Shown piece after piece: positions 34,151-43,264 of a stretch of 64,000 nt of DNA. The stretch's first letter is position 1, and every line of letters begins with the position of its first letter. The notes below the pieces were generated by a model. It made no database searches, was not told the DNA's origin, and saw nothing but the letters and a program-made list of their open reading frames with translations. This DNA is from Streptomyces halstedii (GTDB lineage: Bacteria > Actinomycetota > Actinomycetes > Streptomycetales > Streptomycetaceae), in NCBI GenBank assembly GCA_000720535.1, contig JOAZ01000020.1:186001-250000 (forward strand). The letters are read 5' to 3'. The position numbers were made by a program, and so were the translations under genes.

Positions 34151-36019
34151 TCAGTCGGCCACGTCGCCGAAGTCGGGGCGCACGCCCCGCGCGGACCGGA
34201 TCTCGTCGTTGCTGGTGCCGGCGGCGACCATCGGCCAGACCATGGCGTCCTGGTGGACGATGAAGTCCACGACGACGGGCCGGTCGTCGACGGCGTTGGC
34301 CTTCTGGATGACGGCGTCGAGGTCGGACGGGTCCTCGCAGCGCAGGCCGACGCAGCCCATCGCCTCGGCGAGCTTGACGAAGTCCGGCACGCGGGTGCCG
34401 TGCACGGGCGCGGCGGCGCCGGACTCGGCCGGGGGCCGGTGCAGCGCGGTGTGGGAGTAGCGCTGGTCGTAGAAGAGGGTCTGCCACTGGCGGACCATCC
34501 CGAGGGCGCCGTTGTTGATGACGGCGACCTTGATCGGGATGTTGTTGAGCGCGCAGGTGGTGAGCTCCTGGTTGGTCATCTGGAAGCAGCCGTCGCCGTC
34601 GATCGCCCAGACCGTGCGGTCCGGCATGCCCGCCTTGGCGCCCATCGCGGCCGGGACGGCGTAGCCCATGGTGCCCGCGCCCCCGGAGTTCAGCCAGTGG
34701 CGGGGCTCCTGGAAGCGGAGGAACTGCGAGGCCCACATCTGGTGCTGGCCGACGCCCGCCGCGAAGACGGTCCCCTCGGGGGCGAGCCGGCCGATCCGCT
34801 CGATGACCCGCTGGGGTGACAGTCGGCCCTCGGGCGCGGGTTCGTAGCCGAGCGGATAGCGGGTCCGCCAGTCGTCGAGCCGTTCCCACCAGGCGGTGCG
34901 GTCGCCGTGGTTGCCCGCCTCGTGCTCGGACCGGACGACATGGAGCAGGGCCTCCAGCACCTCGCGGGCGTCGCCGACGATCGGCACGTCGGCGGCGCGG
35001 TTCTTGCCGATCTCGGCCGGGTCGACGTCCGCGTGCACGACCTTGGCGTACGGGGCGAAGCTGTCCAGCCTGCCGGTCACCCGGTCGTCGAAGCGCGCGC
35101 CGACGGCGAAGATCAGGTCCGCCTTCTGGAGCGCGGTCACCGCGGCCACCGTGCCGTGCATGCCGGGCATGCCCAGGCAGCGCGGATGATCAGCCGGGAT
35201 GGTGCCCAGTGCCATCAGGGTGGTGACGACGGGGACCCCGGTCAGCTCCACCAGGGACCTCAGTTCGTCGGCGGCCCCGGCCTTGACGACGCCTCCGCCG
35301 ACGTAGAGGACCGGGCGTTCGGCCGCCAGGAGCAGCTCGGCGGCCTGGCGGATCTGCCGGTCGTGCGGCCTGCCGACGCGCTGGTAGCCGGGCAGTTCGG
35401 TCCGCTGCGGCGGGCAGTACGCGGCCGGCCGCTGGAGGGCGTCCTTGGTGATGTCGACCAGGACCGGTCCGGGGCGCCCGGTGGAGGCGACGTGGAACGC
35501 CTCCGCGATCACGCGCGGGATGTCGGCCGGGTCGGTGACCAGGTAGTTGTGTTTGGTGATCGGCACGGTGATGCCGCAGATGTCCGCCTCCTGGAAGGAG
35601 TCGGTGCCGATCGACGAGGAGGGCACCTGCCCCGTCACGGCGACGATCGGCACCGAGTCCATGTAGGCGTCGGCGATGGCCGTGACCAGGTTGGTGGCGC
35701 CCGGCCCTGACGTGGCCATGCAGACGCCGACCTTGCCGGTGGCCTGGGCGTAACCGGTGGCCGCGTGGCCGGCGCCCTGCTCGTGGCGGACCAGGATGTG
35801 CCGGAGCTTGACGGAGTCCATCAGCGGGTCGTAGGCGGGCAGGACCGCACCGCCCGGGATGCCGAAGACGGTGTCGGCCCCGGCTTCCTCCAGCGAGCGG
35901 ATGAGGGCCTGGGCGCCGGTCAGGCGGGGCGCGGCGTCGCCGGTCCCGGGCTCCAGGGCGGTGGGCGGGGCGGCGGTCTCCGCCCGCTCCGCGCGGTCAG
36001 CTGTCGCGTATTCGGTCAT
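34151..36019 (-). CDS. ilvB: Acetolactate (acetohydroxyacid) synthase catalytic subunit, extra copy inside the cluster
   Basis: A 622-residue ThDP enzyme. The catalytic glutamate lies in [15 protein letters not shown], and ThDP/Mg motifs read [15 protein letters not shown] and [15 protein letters not shown]-domain and substrate-channel motifs (GARFDDRV) are intact. GGAGAG precedes the ATG. It joins two pyruvates, or pyruvate and 2-oxobutyrate, in branched-chain amino-acid synthesis. No regulatory subunit (ilvH) or ilvC is adjacent, unlike the usual housekeeping locus. The herbicide-sensitivity stretch reads [15 protein letters not shown], with Ser where the plant enzyme has Ala205 (a known resistance site). 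It may be a resistant target copy or a biosynthetic ThDP enzyme. Confidence 0.9.
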   Translation of the reverse strand: MTEYATADRAERAETAAPPTALEPGTGDAAPRLTGAQALIRSLEEAGADTVFGIPGGAVLPAYDPLMDSVKLRHILVRHEQGAGHAATGYAQATGKVGVCMATSGPGATNLVTAIADAYMDSVPIVAVTGQVPSSSIGTDSFQEADICGITVPITKHNYLVTDPADIPRVIAEAFHVASTGRPGPVLVDITKDALQRPAAYCPPQRTELPGYQRVGRPHDRQIRQAAELLLAAERPVLYVGGGVVKAGAADELRSLVELTGVPVVTTLMALGTIPADHPRCLGMPGMHGTVAAVTALQKADLIFAVGARFDDRVTGRLDSFAPYAKVVHADVDPAEIGKNRAADVPIVGDAREVLEALLHVVRSEHEAGNHGDRTAWWERLDDWRTRYPLGYEPAPEGRLSPQRVIERIGRLAPEGTVFAAGVGQHQMWASQFLRFQEPRHWLNSGGAGTMGYAVPAAMGAKAGMPDRTVWAIDGDGCFQMTNQELTTCALNNIPIKVAVINNGALGMVRQWQTLFYDQRYSHTALHRPPAESGAAAPVHGTRVPDFVKLAEAMGCVGLRCEDPSDLDAVIQKANAVDDRPVVVDFIVHQDAMVWPMVAAGTSNDEIRSARGVRPDFGDVAD

Positions 36020-36279
36020 CTTTCTCTCCAGCCTCTCGGTTTCTTCGACGTGGGTCCCCCTGGGGCGGGGGCGGGTTCTGGCCGGGCCTCGCGTCCGCCG
36101 AGGTGCGCGTGCGCGTCGGGGGCCGGGCCGTCGTCGTGAGAACCGGGGCAGCAGGGTCGCCTCCGCGCCGGTCGTCCGGTGCCGCGTGCCGGGGGTGGTC
36201 CGGCGGGGGTGCGGCGCCACGACGTCGAACGGCGGCCGGGACTCTGGTCGTCCGGGCCGCGGCGGACATCGGGTACGGC

Positions 36280-37500
36280 TCAGTCCGCGCGGGCGGCCGA
36301 GCGTGCCGTGACGCGCAGGAAGAGCAGGGCCACGAACGCCAGGGCGGCGCCCAGTCCGTACACGGTCGCCATTCCGGCCGGGAGCGTGAGGCCGCCGAGC
36401 ACGGTGCCGAGGCCGATGCCGAGGTAGATCGAGGAGGAGTTCAGGGAGACCACCAGGGGGGCCTCCTGGGGTGCGACCTCGATGAGCCGGTGCTGCTGCG
36501 GGGGCGTCTGGCACCAGCTGCTCGCTCCCCAGAGCAGGACCAGGAGGCCGACCGCCACGCGCAGCGAGACATCGGCGGCGGCGAGCCAGGCCAGCAGGCC
36601 GAGGGCGAGCACCATGCAGACGTATCCGGTGGTCAGGACCCGGACGGAGCCCCAGCGGTCGGTCGCGTAGCCGGCGGCGAGGTTGCCGATGACGGCGCCC
36701 AGGCCGTAGAGGAAGAGCATCCAGAGCAGGGCGCTCTCCGGGATGTCCACCGCGGCGAGGGCGGGGACGCTGTAGGCGTAGGCCGTGTAGCACGCTCCCA
36801 TGCCGAGCACGGTGAGGGGCAGTACGGCGAGTACGGCCGGACGGCGCAGCACCGCGAGCCGGGTGCGCAGCGGCACGCGCGCGTTGCCGGGCAGCGCGGG
36901 CATGATCACCCGCAGCCAGACGGCGACGAGCAGGCACAGCGCGGCCACCAGGCCGAGCGCGGTCCGCCATCCCAGCCAGTGGCTCGCCAGGTTGCCGAGG
37001 GGCACCCCGAGCGCGGTGGCGACGGTGAGGCCCCCGACGACCACGGCCAGGGCACGGGCCCGGAGTTCGGGGCGGACGAGCGCGGCGCTGACCGCACCGG
37101 CGCAGGGTGTGTAGGCGGCGGCGCCCGCGGCCGCCAGGACCCGGCTGGCGATCAGTACGGCGAAGTTCGGTGCCAGCGCCGAGCCGAGGTTGGCCACACC
37201 GAGCGTGAGCAGGGCGAGCACCAGCAGGGTCCGGCGCGGCAGGCGGGCGGTGGCGGTGGCGAGCACCGGTGAGAGGACGGCGTAGGCGCCCGCGAACACC
37301 GTGACGGACTGGCCGGCCCGTGCCGCCGACACGTGCAGGGAGTCGGCCATGGAGGGCAGGAACCCGGCCACCACGAAGGCGTCCGTGCCGACGGCGAACG
37401 TGCCTAAGGCCAGGACCAGGGTGGAGGAGAGTCCCCCCGGCTCGGCTTTCGACTCCCGGCCGACGGCCGGGCGGCCGGACGAAACAGAGACATCAGACAT
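36280..37500 (-). CDS. MFS drug/metabolite exporter (DHA1-like), with a TTA codon
   Basis: A 406-residue transporter with about 12 membrane helices. Motif A-like segments are visible between helices 2 and 3 ([17 protein letters not shown]) and between helices 8 and 9 ([12 protein letters not shown]). The start MSDVSVSSG is preceded by AAGGAGA. Codon 32 is TTA (minus strand 37407-37405), which is rare in Streptomyces and makes translation depend on the bldA tRNA. Position inside the cluster suggests export of, or resistance to, its product. The 260 bp between this gene and the acetolactate synthase start hold no gene. Confidence 0.87.
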   Translation of the reverse strand: MSDVSVSSGRPAVGRESKAEPGGLSSTLVLALGTFAVGTDAFVVAGFLPSMADSLHVSAARAGQSVTVFAGAYAVLSPVLATATARLPRRTLLVLALLTLGVANLGSALAPNFAVLIASRVLAAAGAAAYTPCAGAVSAALVRPELRARALAVVVGGLTVATALGVPLGNLASHWLGWRTALGLVAALCLLVAVWLRVIMPALPGNARVPLRTRLAVLRRPAVLAVLPLTVLGMGACYTAYAYSVPALAAVDIPESALLWMLFLYGLGAVIGNLAAGYATDRWGSVRVLTTGYVCMVLALGLLAWLAAADVSLRVAVGLLVLLWGASSWCQTPPQQHRLIEVAPQEAPLVVSLNSSSIYLGIGLGTVLGGLTLPAGMATVYGLGAALAFVALLFLRVTARSAARAD

Positions 37501-37562
37501 CCAGATTCTCCTTACATGTGTGCGCGGGGGTGGGAGCCGCGCGGCGGGCGGCTCGTCCTGGC

Positions 37563-37658
37563 GCGTACGGTCGGCGCCTCGTGCGGGCGTACGGTCAGCG
37601 GCTCGTGCGGGCGTGTGGCCGGCGCCTCGTGCGGGCCTGCGGTCAGCGGCTCGTCCGG
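37563..37658. repeat. 24-bp tandem repeat, four copies
   Basis: Units beginning GCGTACGGTCGGCGCCTCGT recur at 24-bp spacing with a few changes. The last copy runs into the final codons of the Rrf2 gene. The array lies between the Rrf2 and MFS genes. Confidence 0.7.
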
Positions 37659-38128
37659 GTGTAGCGGCGCCGGTTGCGGTCGGCCGCTCCGGGGGGCGCG
37701 GCCGCCATCAGGTCCGCGACGCTCTGTCCGGCGAGCTCACGGCGCCAGGCCAGTTCGGCCCGGCGCATCGCGGAGGCGACCCCGCAGGGCCGCTGGAACT
37801 CCTGGATGAGCTCGGCGGTCTCCGCCTCTTCCGCCCGCTGCCGGATCTCGGTGCAGCGGAAGACGTCGTCGCGTCCCTCGATGGCGGTCACCACGTCCAT
37901 GAGGGTGATCCGCTCCGGGGGCCGGGCCAGCCGGAACCCGCCCCGGGCCCCGGCCGTGGAGCTGAGGATGCCCGCCCGGACCAAGGCTTGCAGGCGCTTG
38001 TTCAGGTACGCGGGCGGCAGCCCGAACCAGGCCGCCAGTGTCGCCGTCGGCACCGGTTCGTCGTCTTCGAGCCAGGCCAGCGCCAGACAGCAGTGCAGGC
38101 CCCACTCGACTCCCTCACCCATCCGCAT
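37643..38128 (-). CDS. Rrf2-family transcriptional regulator
   Basis: A 161-residue winged-helix protein of the Rrf2/IscR/NsrR family (PTATLAAWFGLPPAYLNKRL; the wing GARGGFRLARPPERITLMDV). Family members often bind an Fe-S cluster through three cysteines in the loop after the wing; here only two are present (FRCTE and RPCGV), so an NsrR-type nitric-oxide-sensing cluster is uncertain. A reactive-nitrogen sensor would fit a nitrous-acid-producing cluster, but this is speculation. It diverges from the quinone-oxidoreductase gene and precedes the exporter. The ATG at 38128 has no clear ribosome-binding site, and TATCAT just upstream suggests a leaderless transcript. Confidence 0.82.
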   Translation of the reverse strand: MRMGEGVEWGLHCCLALAWLEDDEPVPTATLAAWFGLPPAYLNKRLQALVRAGILSSTAGARGGFRLARPPERITLMDVVTAIEGRDDVFRCTEIRQRAEEAETAELIQEFQRPCGVASAMRRAELAWRRELAGQSVADLMAAAPPGAADRNRRRYTRTSR

Positions 38129-38321
38129 AACCAGGATGATAGATGTCCAGGTTCCTCTTCCGCGCGGACTCGGCGGGAACGCGCCAAAGTTGACGCGTCG
38201 TCATGTGTCCGGAACGGCACCGGACCTGGAAGCGCCCGGGGACCTCCCGGGTTCCGTACGCGCCGCGCCCACCCCCCGTACGCGCCGCCCCGCCCGGTGC
38301 GCGTTCCCGGCCGCGCCGACC

Positions 38322-38392
38322 TGACGGACCGGTGGCGCCGACCTGACGGATCGGTGGCCGAGGTGACGGACCCGGGACACGGAGGTGACGGG
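38322..38392 (+). promoter_or_regulatory. SARP-box-like direct repeats upstream of the QOR-creE-creD operon
   Basis: Four copies of TGACGGA (the last is TGACGGG) start at 38322, 38344, 38364 and 38386, spaced 22, 20 and 22 bp. Direct heptamer repeats in phase with two helical turns are typical SARP-binding architecture. The same motif occurs before the 3-hydroxyanthranilate genes. The rest of 38129-38454 has no gene. Confidence 0.65.
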
Positions 38393-38454
38393 TCCTGGAC
38401 GGTGCCGCGCCCTCAACCGGCCGAAGGGGCCGGGCGCGAGGAGAATCCAGCACC

Positions 38455-39459
38455 ATGCGTGCCGCCTACGTCGAAGAGCTCGGTCCCCCTGACCTCATCC
38501 GGGTCGGCGAGGTGCCCCCGCCCCGGCCAGGTCCCGACGACGTGCTCGTGGACGTCGAGGTGACCGCCGTCAACCACGTCGACACCTTCGTACGGTCGGG
38601 CGCGTGGCGCACCCCCGTGCCCTTTCCCTTCGTCATCGGACGGGATGTGGTGGGCACGGTCACCCGGGCCGGACCCGGAGCACCGGGCTTCGCCGCCGGA
38701 GACCGGGTGTGGTGCAGCAGCCTGGGGCACGCGGGCCGTCAGGGCGCGGCCGCCGAGCGGGTGGCGGTGCCCGCCGACCGGCTGTACCGGCTGCCGGAGG
38801 GCGTCGACGCGGTGGACGCGGTGGCGCTCTCCCACCCGGCCTCGACCGCCTACCTCGCGCTCTTCACCCACGGGCGGATGCGCGCGGGCGAGACGGTCGT
38901 CGTCCTCGGGGGCGCGGGAAACGTCGGCGGTGCCGCCGTGGTGATGGCCGCTCAGGCCGGTGCGCGTGTGGTGGCCGTCGCCTCCGCCGAGGACGCGGAC
39001 CACTGCCGGGGGCTCGGCGCCCACCATGTCGTGGACTACCGGGACCCCGAAGCACCGCGGTCGATCCGCGCGTACGCCCCGCGAGGCGTCGACCTGCACG
39101 TCGACACCTCCGGCACCAACGACCTGGAAACGGCGGTGGACCTCCTCGCCCCGCGCGGGCGCGCCGTCGTCCTCGCCGGTCTGCGGACCCGGCCGGTGCT
39201 GCCCGCCGGGGCGCTGTACCTCCAGGACCGGTCGGTGCGCGGATTCGCCATCTCCAACGCCCGGCCGGACGAACTCGCCGACGCGGCCGCGCACATCAAC
39301 ACCCTGCTGGCCGACGGGACCCTGCGTCCCCGGACCACGGAGGTGCTGCCGCTGGGCGAGGCCGCCGAGGCCCACCGGAGGCTGGAGGCGGGCGCGGTCG
39401 ACGGAAAACTGGTGCTGCGCGTCGCCAAGGGCCGTCCCGTCGGCGGTACGGCGGCCTGA
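38455..39459 (+). CDS. NADPH:quinone oxidoreductase-type medium-chain reductase (zinc-free)
   Basis: A 334-residue MDR-superfamily enzyme of the quinone oxidoreductase (QOR/zeta-crystallin) branch. The N-terminal half shows the family pattern VTAVNHVDTFVRSG and PFPFVIGRDVVGTV and has no zinc-binding cysteine set. The Rossmann motif is VLGGAGNVGGAAVVMA, followed by AHHVVDYRD. It transfers hydride from NADPH to a quinone or enone. It is the first gene after the SARP-box repeats and is followed by the nitrous-acid genes. It may reduce an o-diazoquinone or quinone-like intermediate, or remove a diazo group; that role is a guess. Confidence 0.82.
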   Translation: MRAAYVEELGPPDLIRVGEVPPPRPGPDDVLVDVEVTAVNHVDTFVRSGAWRTPVPFPFVIGRDVVGTVTRAGPGAPGFAAGDRVWCSSLGHAGRQGAAAERVAVPADRLYRLPEGVDAVDAVALSHPASTAYLALFTHGRMRAGETVVVLGGAGNVGGAAVVMAAQAGARVVAVASAEDADHCRGLGAHHVVDYRDPEAPRSIRAYAPRGVDLHVDTSGTNDLETAVDLLAPRGRAVVLAGLRTRPVLPAGALYLQDRSVRGFAISNARPDELADAAAHINTLLADGTLRPRTTEVLPLGEAAEAHRRLEAGAVDGKLVLRVAKGRPVGGTAA

Positions 39460-39544
39460 CGCGCCTCCTCGCACGAGCCCCCGCACATCTCCCCGCCCGC
39501 ACGACGACGTGCCGCCGCCCCCCTCTGAGAGAAGGAGACTCCCC

Positions 39545-41524
39545 ATGACGAAACGCCGGCTGGAGATCGCCGTCGTCGGTGCCGGACCACGCGGACTGTC
39601 GGTCCTGGAACGGCTCTGCGCCAACGAGCGCCGGGCACCGTCGCACGACGTCCTGGTGGTGCACATGATCGACCCGTCGCCTCCCGGGGCGGGCGCGGTC
39701 TGGCGCACCGCGCAGTCCCGCCACCTGCTGATGAACACCGTCACGTCCCAGATCACCGTGTTCACGGACGACAGCGTGCGCATCGACGGCCCGGTCGAGC
39801 CCGGCCCCTCGCTGTACGAGTGGGCCCGCGGCCTCGCGCTGCTGGGCGACGTCGACCGGTACGGGCCCGAGACCATCGCCGAGGCCCGTGCCCTCGGCCC
39901 CGACGCCTACCCCAGCCGCGCCTTCTACGGCCACTACCTCGACGACTGCTTCCGCCGGGTCGTCGCCGACGCGCCCGGACACATCAGGGTGGTGGCGCAC
40001 CGCTCGCGGGCGGTCGCCATGGCCGACACCCACGGCTCGCCCTCCGGCCCGCAGGGCGTCCGGCTGGAGAACGGGGTCCGGCTCAACCGTCTGGACGCGG
40101 TCGTGCTGGCGCAGGGGCACCTGCCGTCCCGGCTCACCCGGCGCGACGCGCGCACCGCGAGCCTGGCCCGGATCCACCACCTCGCGTACGTCGCCCCGGC
40201 CAACCCCGCCGATGTGGACCTGAGCGGTGTCCGCCCGGGGCGCAACGTGCTGCTGCGGGGGCTGGGCCTGAACTTCTTCGACCACATGGCGCTGCTGACC
40301 GCGGGCCGCGGCGGAACCTTCGTACAGGTGGACGGCCGTCTCGTGTACCGGCCTTCGGGGCAGGAGCCACGGCTGTACGCGTTCTCCCGGCGCGGTGTGC
40401 CCTACCACGCCCGCGGCGAGAACGAGAAGGGCGCGCACGGCCGCCACCTCCCCCGGTTCCTCGACGCCGACCGCGTCGCCGCGCTGCGCCGCCGCGCCGC
40501 ACGGGGTGAACGGGTCGACTTCCGCGCCGACCTGTGGCCGCTGATCTCCCGCGAGGTGGAGGGCGTCCACTACGGCGCCCTGCTCGCCGCGCGCGGAAAG
40601 GAGACGGAACGGGAGCGCTTCACCGAGCGCTGGGCCGCCCTCGGGCCGGACGCGGACCCGGGGCCGCTGCTGGCGGAGTCCGGGATCACCGAGGACGAGC
40701 ACTGGGACTGGGACCGGCTGGCCCACCCGCTCAAGGGCCGTACGTTCACCGGCCGGGCCGACTTCCGGGCGTGGCTGCTGGACCACCTGGCCCGGGACGT
40801 CGTGGCGGCGCGCGAGGGCAACGTCAGCGGGCCGCTGAAGGCCGCGCTGGACGTGCTGCGCGACCTGCGCAACGAGATCCGGCTGGTCGTCGACCACGGC
40901 GGGCTGGCGGGCGACTCGCACCGCGACGACCTGGAGGGCTGGTACACGCCGCTGAACGCGTTCTTGTCCATCGGGCCGCCGGTGTCGCGGATCGAGGAGA
41001 TGGCGGCGCTGATCGAGGCGGGGGTGCTCACGGTGCTCGGGCCCGGGGTGCAGGTGCGGCTCGACACCAACGCCCAGTTGTTCGTGGCACGTTCGGAGGC
41101 GGTGCCGGGCGAGCCGGTGCGGGCGACCACGCTGATCGAGGCCAGGCTGCCCGAGCCGGACCTCAGGTGCACCGCCGATCCGCTGCTGCGCCATCTGCTC
41201 GACACCGACCAGGTGTCCGCGTACCGGATCGACGGTCCCCCGGGCACGCGCTACGAGACGGGGGGCCTCGCCGTGACCGAGCGGCCGTACCACCTCCTGG
41301 ACGGCCGGGGCCGGGCCCATCCGCGCCGGTTCGCCTACGGGGTGCCCACGGAGGCCGTGCACTGGGTGACGGCGGCGGGCATCCGGCCGGGCGTGGACTC
41401 GGTGACGCTCGGCGACTCGGACGCCATCGCGCGCACCGTGCTGGCGCTGCCGCCGGTCGCCCGGACGCCCGCCGCCGTGGGGGCCCTGGAGTCCGGGACC
41501 GACCTCACCGAGGTGGTCGTATGA
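39545..41524 (+). CDS. FAD-dependent aspartate N-oxygenase, nitrosuccinate-forming (CreE-like)
   Basis: A 659-residue flavoprotein with an N-terminal FAD-binding motif VVGAGPRGLSVLERL (about residues 10-24) and a long FAD/NAD(P)-binding body of the PF13454 type (SRAFYGHYLDDCFRRV; FYGHYL). Such proteins are usually annotated only as FAD/NAD(P)-binding. CreE of cremeomycin oxidises L-aspartate to nitrosuccinate, and it is always paired with a lyase that releases nitrous acid. Here the stop overlaps the start of exactly such a lyase (4-bp ATGA overlap), which is the main reason for the call. GAAGGAG precedes the ATG. The assignment rests on family and pairing, not on alignment. Confidence 0.75.
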   Translation: MTKRRLEIAVVGAGPRGLSVLERLCANERRAPSHDVLVVHMIDPSPPGAGAVWRTAQSRHLLMNTVTSQITVFTDDSVRIDGPVEPGPSLYEWARGLALLGDVDRYGPETIAEARALGPDAYPSRAFYGHYLDDCFRRVVADAPGHIRVVAHRSRAVAMADTHGSPSGPQGVRLENGVRLNRLDAVVLAQGHLPSRLTRRDARTASLARIHHLAYVAPANPADVDLSGVRPGRNVLLRGLGLNFFDHMALLTAGRGGTFVQVDGRLVYRPSGQEPRLYAFSRRGVPYHARGENEKGAHGRHLPRFLDADRVAALRRRAARGERVDFRADLWPLISREVEGVHYGALLAARGKETERERFTERWAALGPDADPGPLLAESGITEDEHWDWDRLAHPLKGRTFTGRADFRAWLLDHLARDVVAAREGNVSGPLKAALDVLRDLRNEIRLVVDHGGLAGDSHRDDLEGWYTPLNAFLSIGPPVSRIEEMAALIEAGVLTVLGPGVQVRLDTNAQLFVARSEAVPGEPVRATTLIEARLPEPDLRCTADPLLRHLLDTDQVSAYRIDGPPGTRYETGGLAVTERPYHLLDGRGRAHPRRFAYGVPTEAVHWVTAAGIRPGVDSVTLGDSDAIARTVLALPPVARTPAAVGALESGTDLTEVVV

Positions 41525-42954
41525 CGTCCGTGCCCGAGCGGGCGCCCGACACGTCCGGGGCCGACGCGGCCCTCGTGGACGCGGGGCTGTTGTCGCCGGT
41601 CCGCGCGGGCACCCCGGTGGAGGCCGTCGTCGGCGACACGGCGTGGTTGCAGGCCATGCTCGACGCCGAGGCCGCACTGGCCCGCGCCCAGGCCGGTCTG
41701 GGAACCGTCCCCGACCGGGCCGCCCAGGCCGTCACCGCCGCCGCCCGCGCCGAGCGGCTGGACCTGCGTGCCATCGCGCTCGCCGCGCGGGAGACCGCCA
41801 ATCCCGTCGTCCCGCTCGTCCAGGCGCTCGCCCGGGAGGTCGCCCGCACCGACCCGCGGGCCGCGGAGTACGTGCACCGCGGATCCACCAGCCAGGACGT
41901 GCTGGACACCGGTGCCATGCTGGTGGCGCACCGGGCGCTGGCCGTCATCCGGGCCGACCTGGCCGCCACCGAGGAGGCGGTCGCCCGGCTCGCCGGGCGC
42001 TACCGCGACACCCCGGTCGCGGGGCGGACCCTGGCGCTGCACGCGGTTCCCACGACCTTCGGTCTCAAGGCGGCGGGCTGGCTGCGGCTGGTGCGGGACG
42101 CCGACGCGCGACTGGCGCGGGTGCGTGAGCACGGGCTGCCCGTCTCGCTCGGCGGCGCGGCCGGGACCCTCGCCGGATACGTCGAGTACGCGCGGCTCGA
42201 CGGCCCGGACCCCGAGGTGGACGCCGGGGTGTTCACGGACCGGCTCACGGAGGCGTACGCGCGGGAGACGGGTCTCGCCGTGCCCGTGCTGCCCTGGCAC
42301 ACGCTGCGCACGCCGATCGCGGACCTGGCCTCCGCGCTCGCGTTCACGGCCGGGGCGCTCGGGAAGATCGCCGTCGATGTGCAGGGGATGGCGAGGACCG
42401 AGGTCGCCGAGGTGCGGGAACCCGGCGGCCCCGGGCACGGCCGGTCCTCCGCGATGCCGCACAAACGCAATCCCGTGCTGTCCACCCTGGTGCGCTGCGC
42501 CGCCCTCCAGGTGCCGGCGCTGGCGGCGGCCCTGACGCAGAGCCTCGTCTCGGAGGACGAGCGCTCGGCCGGTGCCTGGCACGCCGAGTGGCTGCTGTCA
42601 CGTGAGTGCCTGCGCCTGGTCGGCGGGGCCGCGCACACCTGCGCGGCCCTGACACGGGGCCTGGAGGCCGATCCGGGGCGTATGCGCGAGAACCTGGACC
42701 TCACCGGGGGCCTGGTGACCTCCGAGCGGATCGCGGCCGTCCTGGCCCCTCGCGTCGGCAAGGCGGCGGCCAAGCGGCTGCTGGACGAGGCCGCCACCAC
42801 CGCCGTGCGCACCGGGCGGGACCTGGCCGGGGTCCTGGCGGACGTGAAGGAGGTGTCGGAGCACCTGAGCGCGGCCGAACTGGCCGACCTGTGCGACCCG
42901 GCCCGGTACACCGGCGCCGCGCCGCAACTCGTGGACCGGGCCCTGCGGCCGTGA
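41521..42954 (+). CDS. Aspartase/fumarase-superfamily lyase, probable nitrosuccinate lyase (CreD-like)
   Basis: A 477-residue member of the aspartase/fumarase superfamily. The signature loop reads SSAMPHKRNPVL, and HRGSTSQDVLDTG carries the conserved His/Ser/Thr substrate-binding residues. CreD enzymes of this type cleave nitrosuccinate to fumarate and nitrous acid, which is then used to build a diazo group. It resembles PcaB, and a true PcaB is encoded at 55835, but this copy is fused by overlap to a FAD oxygenase instead of lying in a pca operon. A muconate cycloisomerase role is therefore less likely. A 13-bp-stem terminator follows 7 nt after the stop. Confidence 0.77.
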   Translation: MTSVPERAPDTSGADAALVDAGLLSPVRAGTPVEAVVGDTAWLQAMLDAEAALARAQAGLGTVPDRAAQAVTAAARAERLDLRAIALAARETANPVVPLVQALAREVARTDPRAAEYVHRGSTSQDVLDTGAMLVAHRALAVIRADLAATEEAVARLAGRYRDTPVAGRTLALHAVPTTFGLKAAGWLRLVRDADARLARVREHGLPVSLGGAAGTLAGYVEYARLDGPDPEVDAGVFTDRLTEAYARETGLAVPVLPWHTLRTPIADLASALAFTAGALGKIAVDVQGMARTEVAEVREPGGPGHGRSSAMPHKRNPVLSTLVRCAALQVPALAAALTQSLVSEDERSAGAWHAEWLLSRECLRLVGGAAHTCAALTRGLEADPGRMRENLDLTGGLVTSERIAAVLAPRVGKAAAKRLLDEAATTAVRTGRDLAGVLADVKEVSEHLSAAELADLCDPARYTGAAPQLVDRALRP

Positions 42955-42961
42955 CCTCCGC

Positions 42962-42995
42962 GGGGCGTGCCGGGCGGTCCCTCCCGGCACGCCCC
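42962..42995 (+). terminator. Hairpin terminator after the nitrosuccinate lyase gene
   Basis: A perfect 13-bp stem, GGGGCGTGCCGGG with CCCGGCACGCCCC, around an 8-nt loop. The rest of 42955-43264 contains a 22-bp direct duplication (GGGCCCTCGGCCTTTCCCGG, twice, near 43010-43055) and no gene. Confidence 0.75.
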
Positions 42996-43264
42996 GGCTT
43001 TGCCCGGCCGGGCCCTCGGCCTTTCCCGGTCGGGCCCTCGGCCTTTCCCGGTCGGCCCCCGGCGGAGGCGCCGGTTCCGGCAGTTCACCGCCGGCCCGGA
43101 ACTGACCTGCGCGTTTGCCGATCCTCTCCCGTCTCTTAGCTGCCCTGTGTGACGCTCCGACACCGAATCGTGACGTCCGGATCGTTGACCATCGGCCGTC
43201 GTGCACCGCACGGATCCGCGCCGGCCGGTCCCACGAGGGTCCCGGCCGGCCGAGGGAGGTAGTC

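Noticed and set aside
41521-42954. Lyase read as a second pcaB
   Set aside because: It overlaps a FAD oxygenase gene and lies in an aromatic-amine cluster, while a complete pca operon with its own pcaB is present at 55835. CreD-like fits better.
43115-43264. N-terminal extension of the IS701-like protein
   Set aside because: The extension has no family similarity, while the GTG at 43265 has GGGAGG at good spacing.
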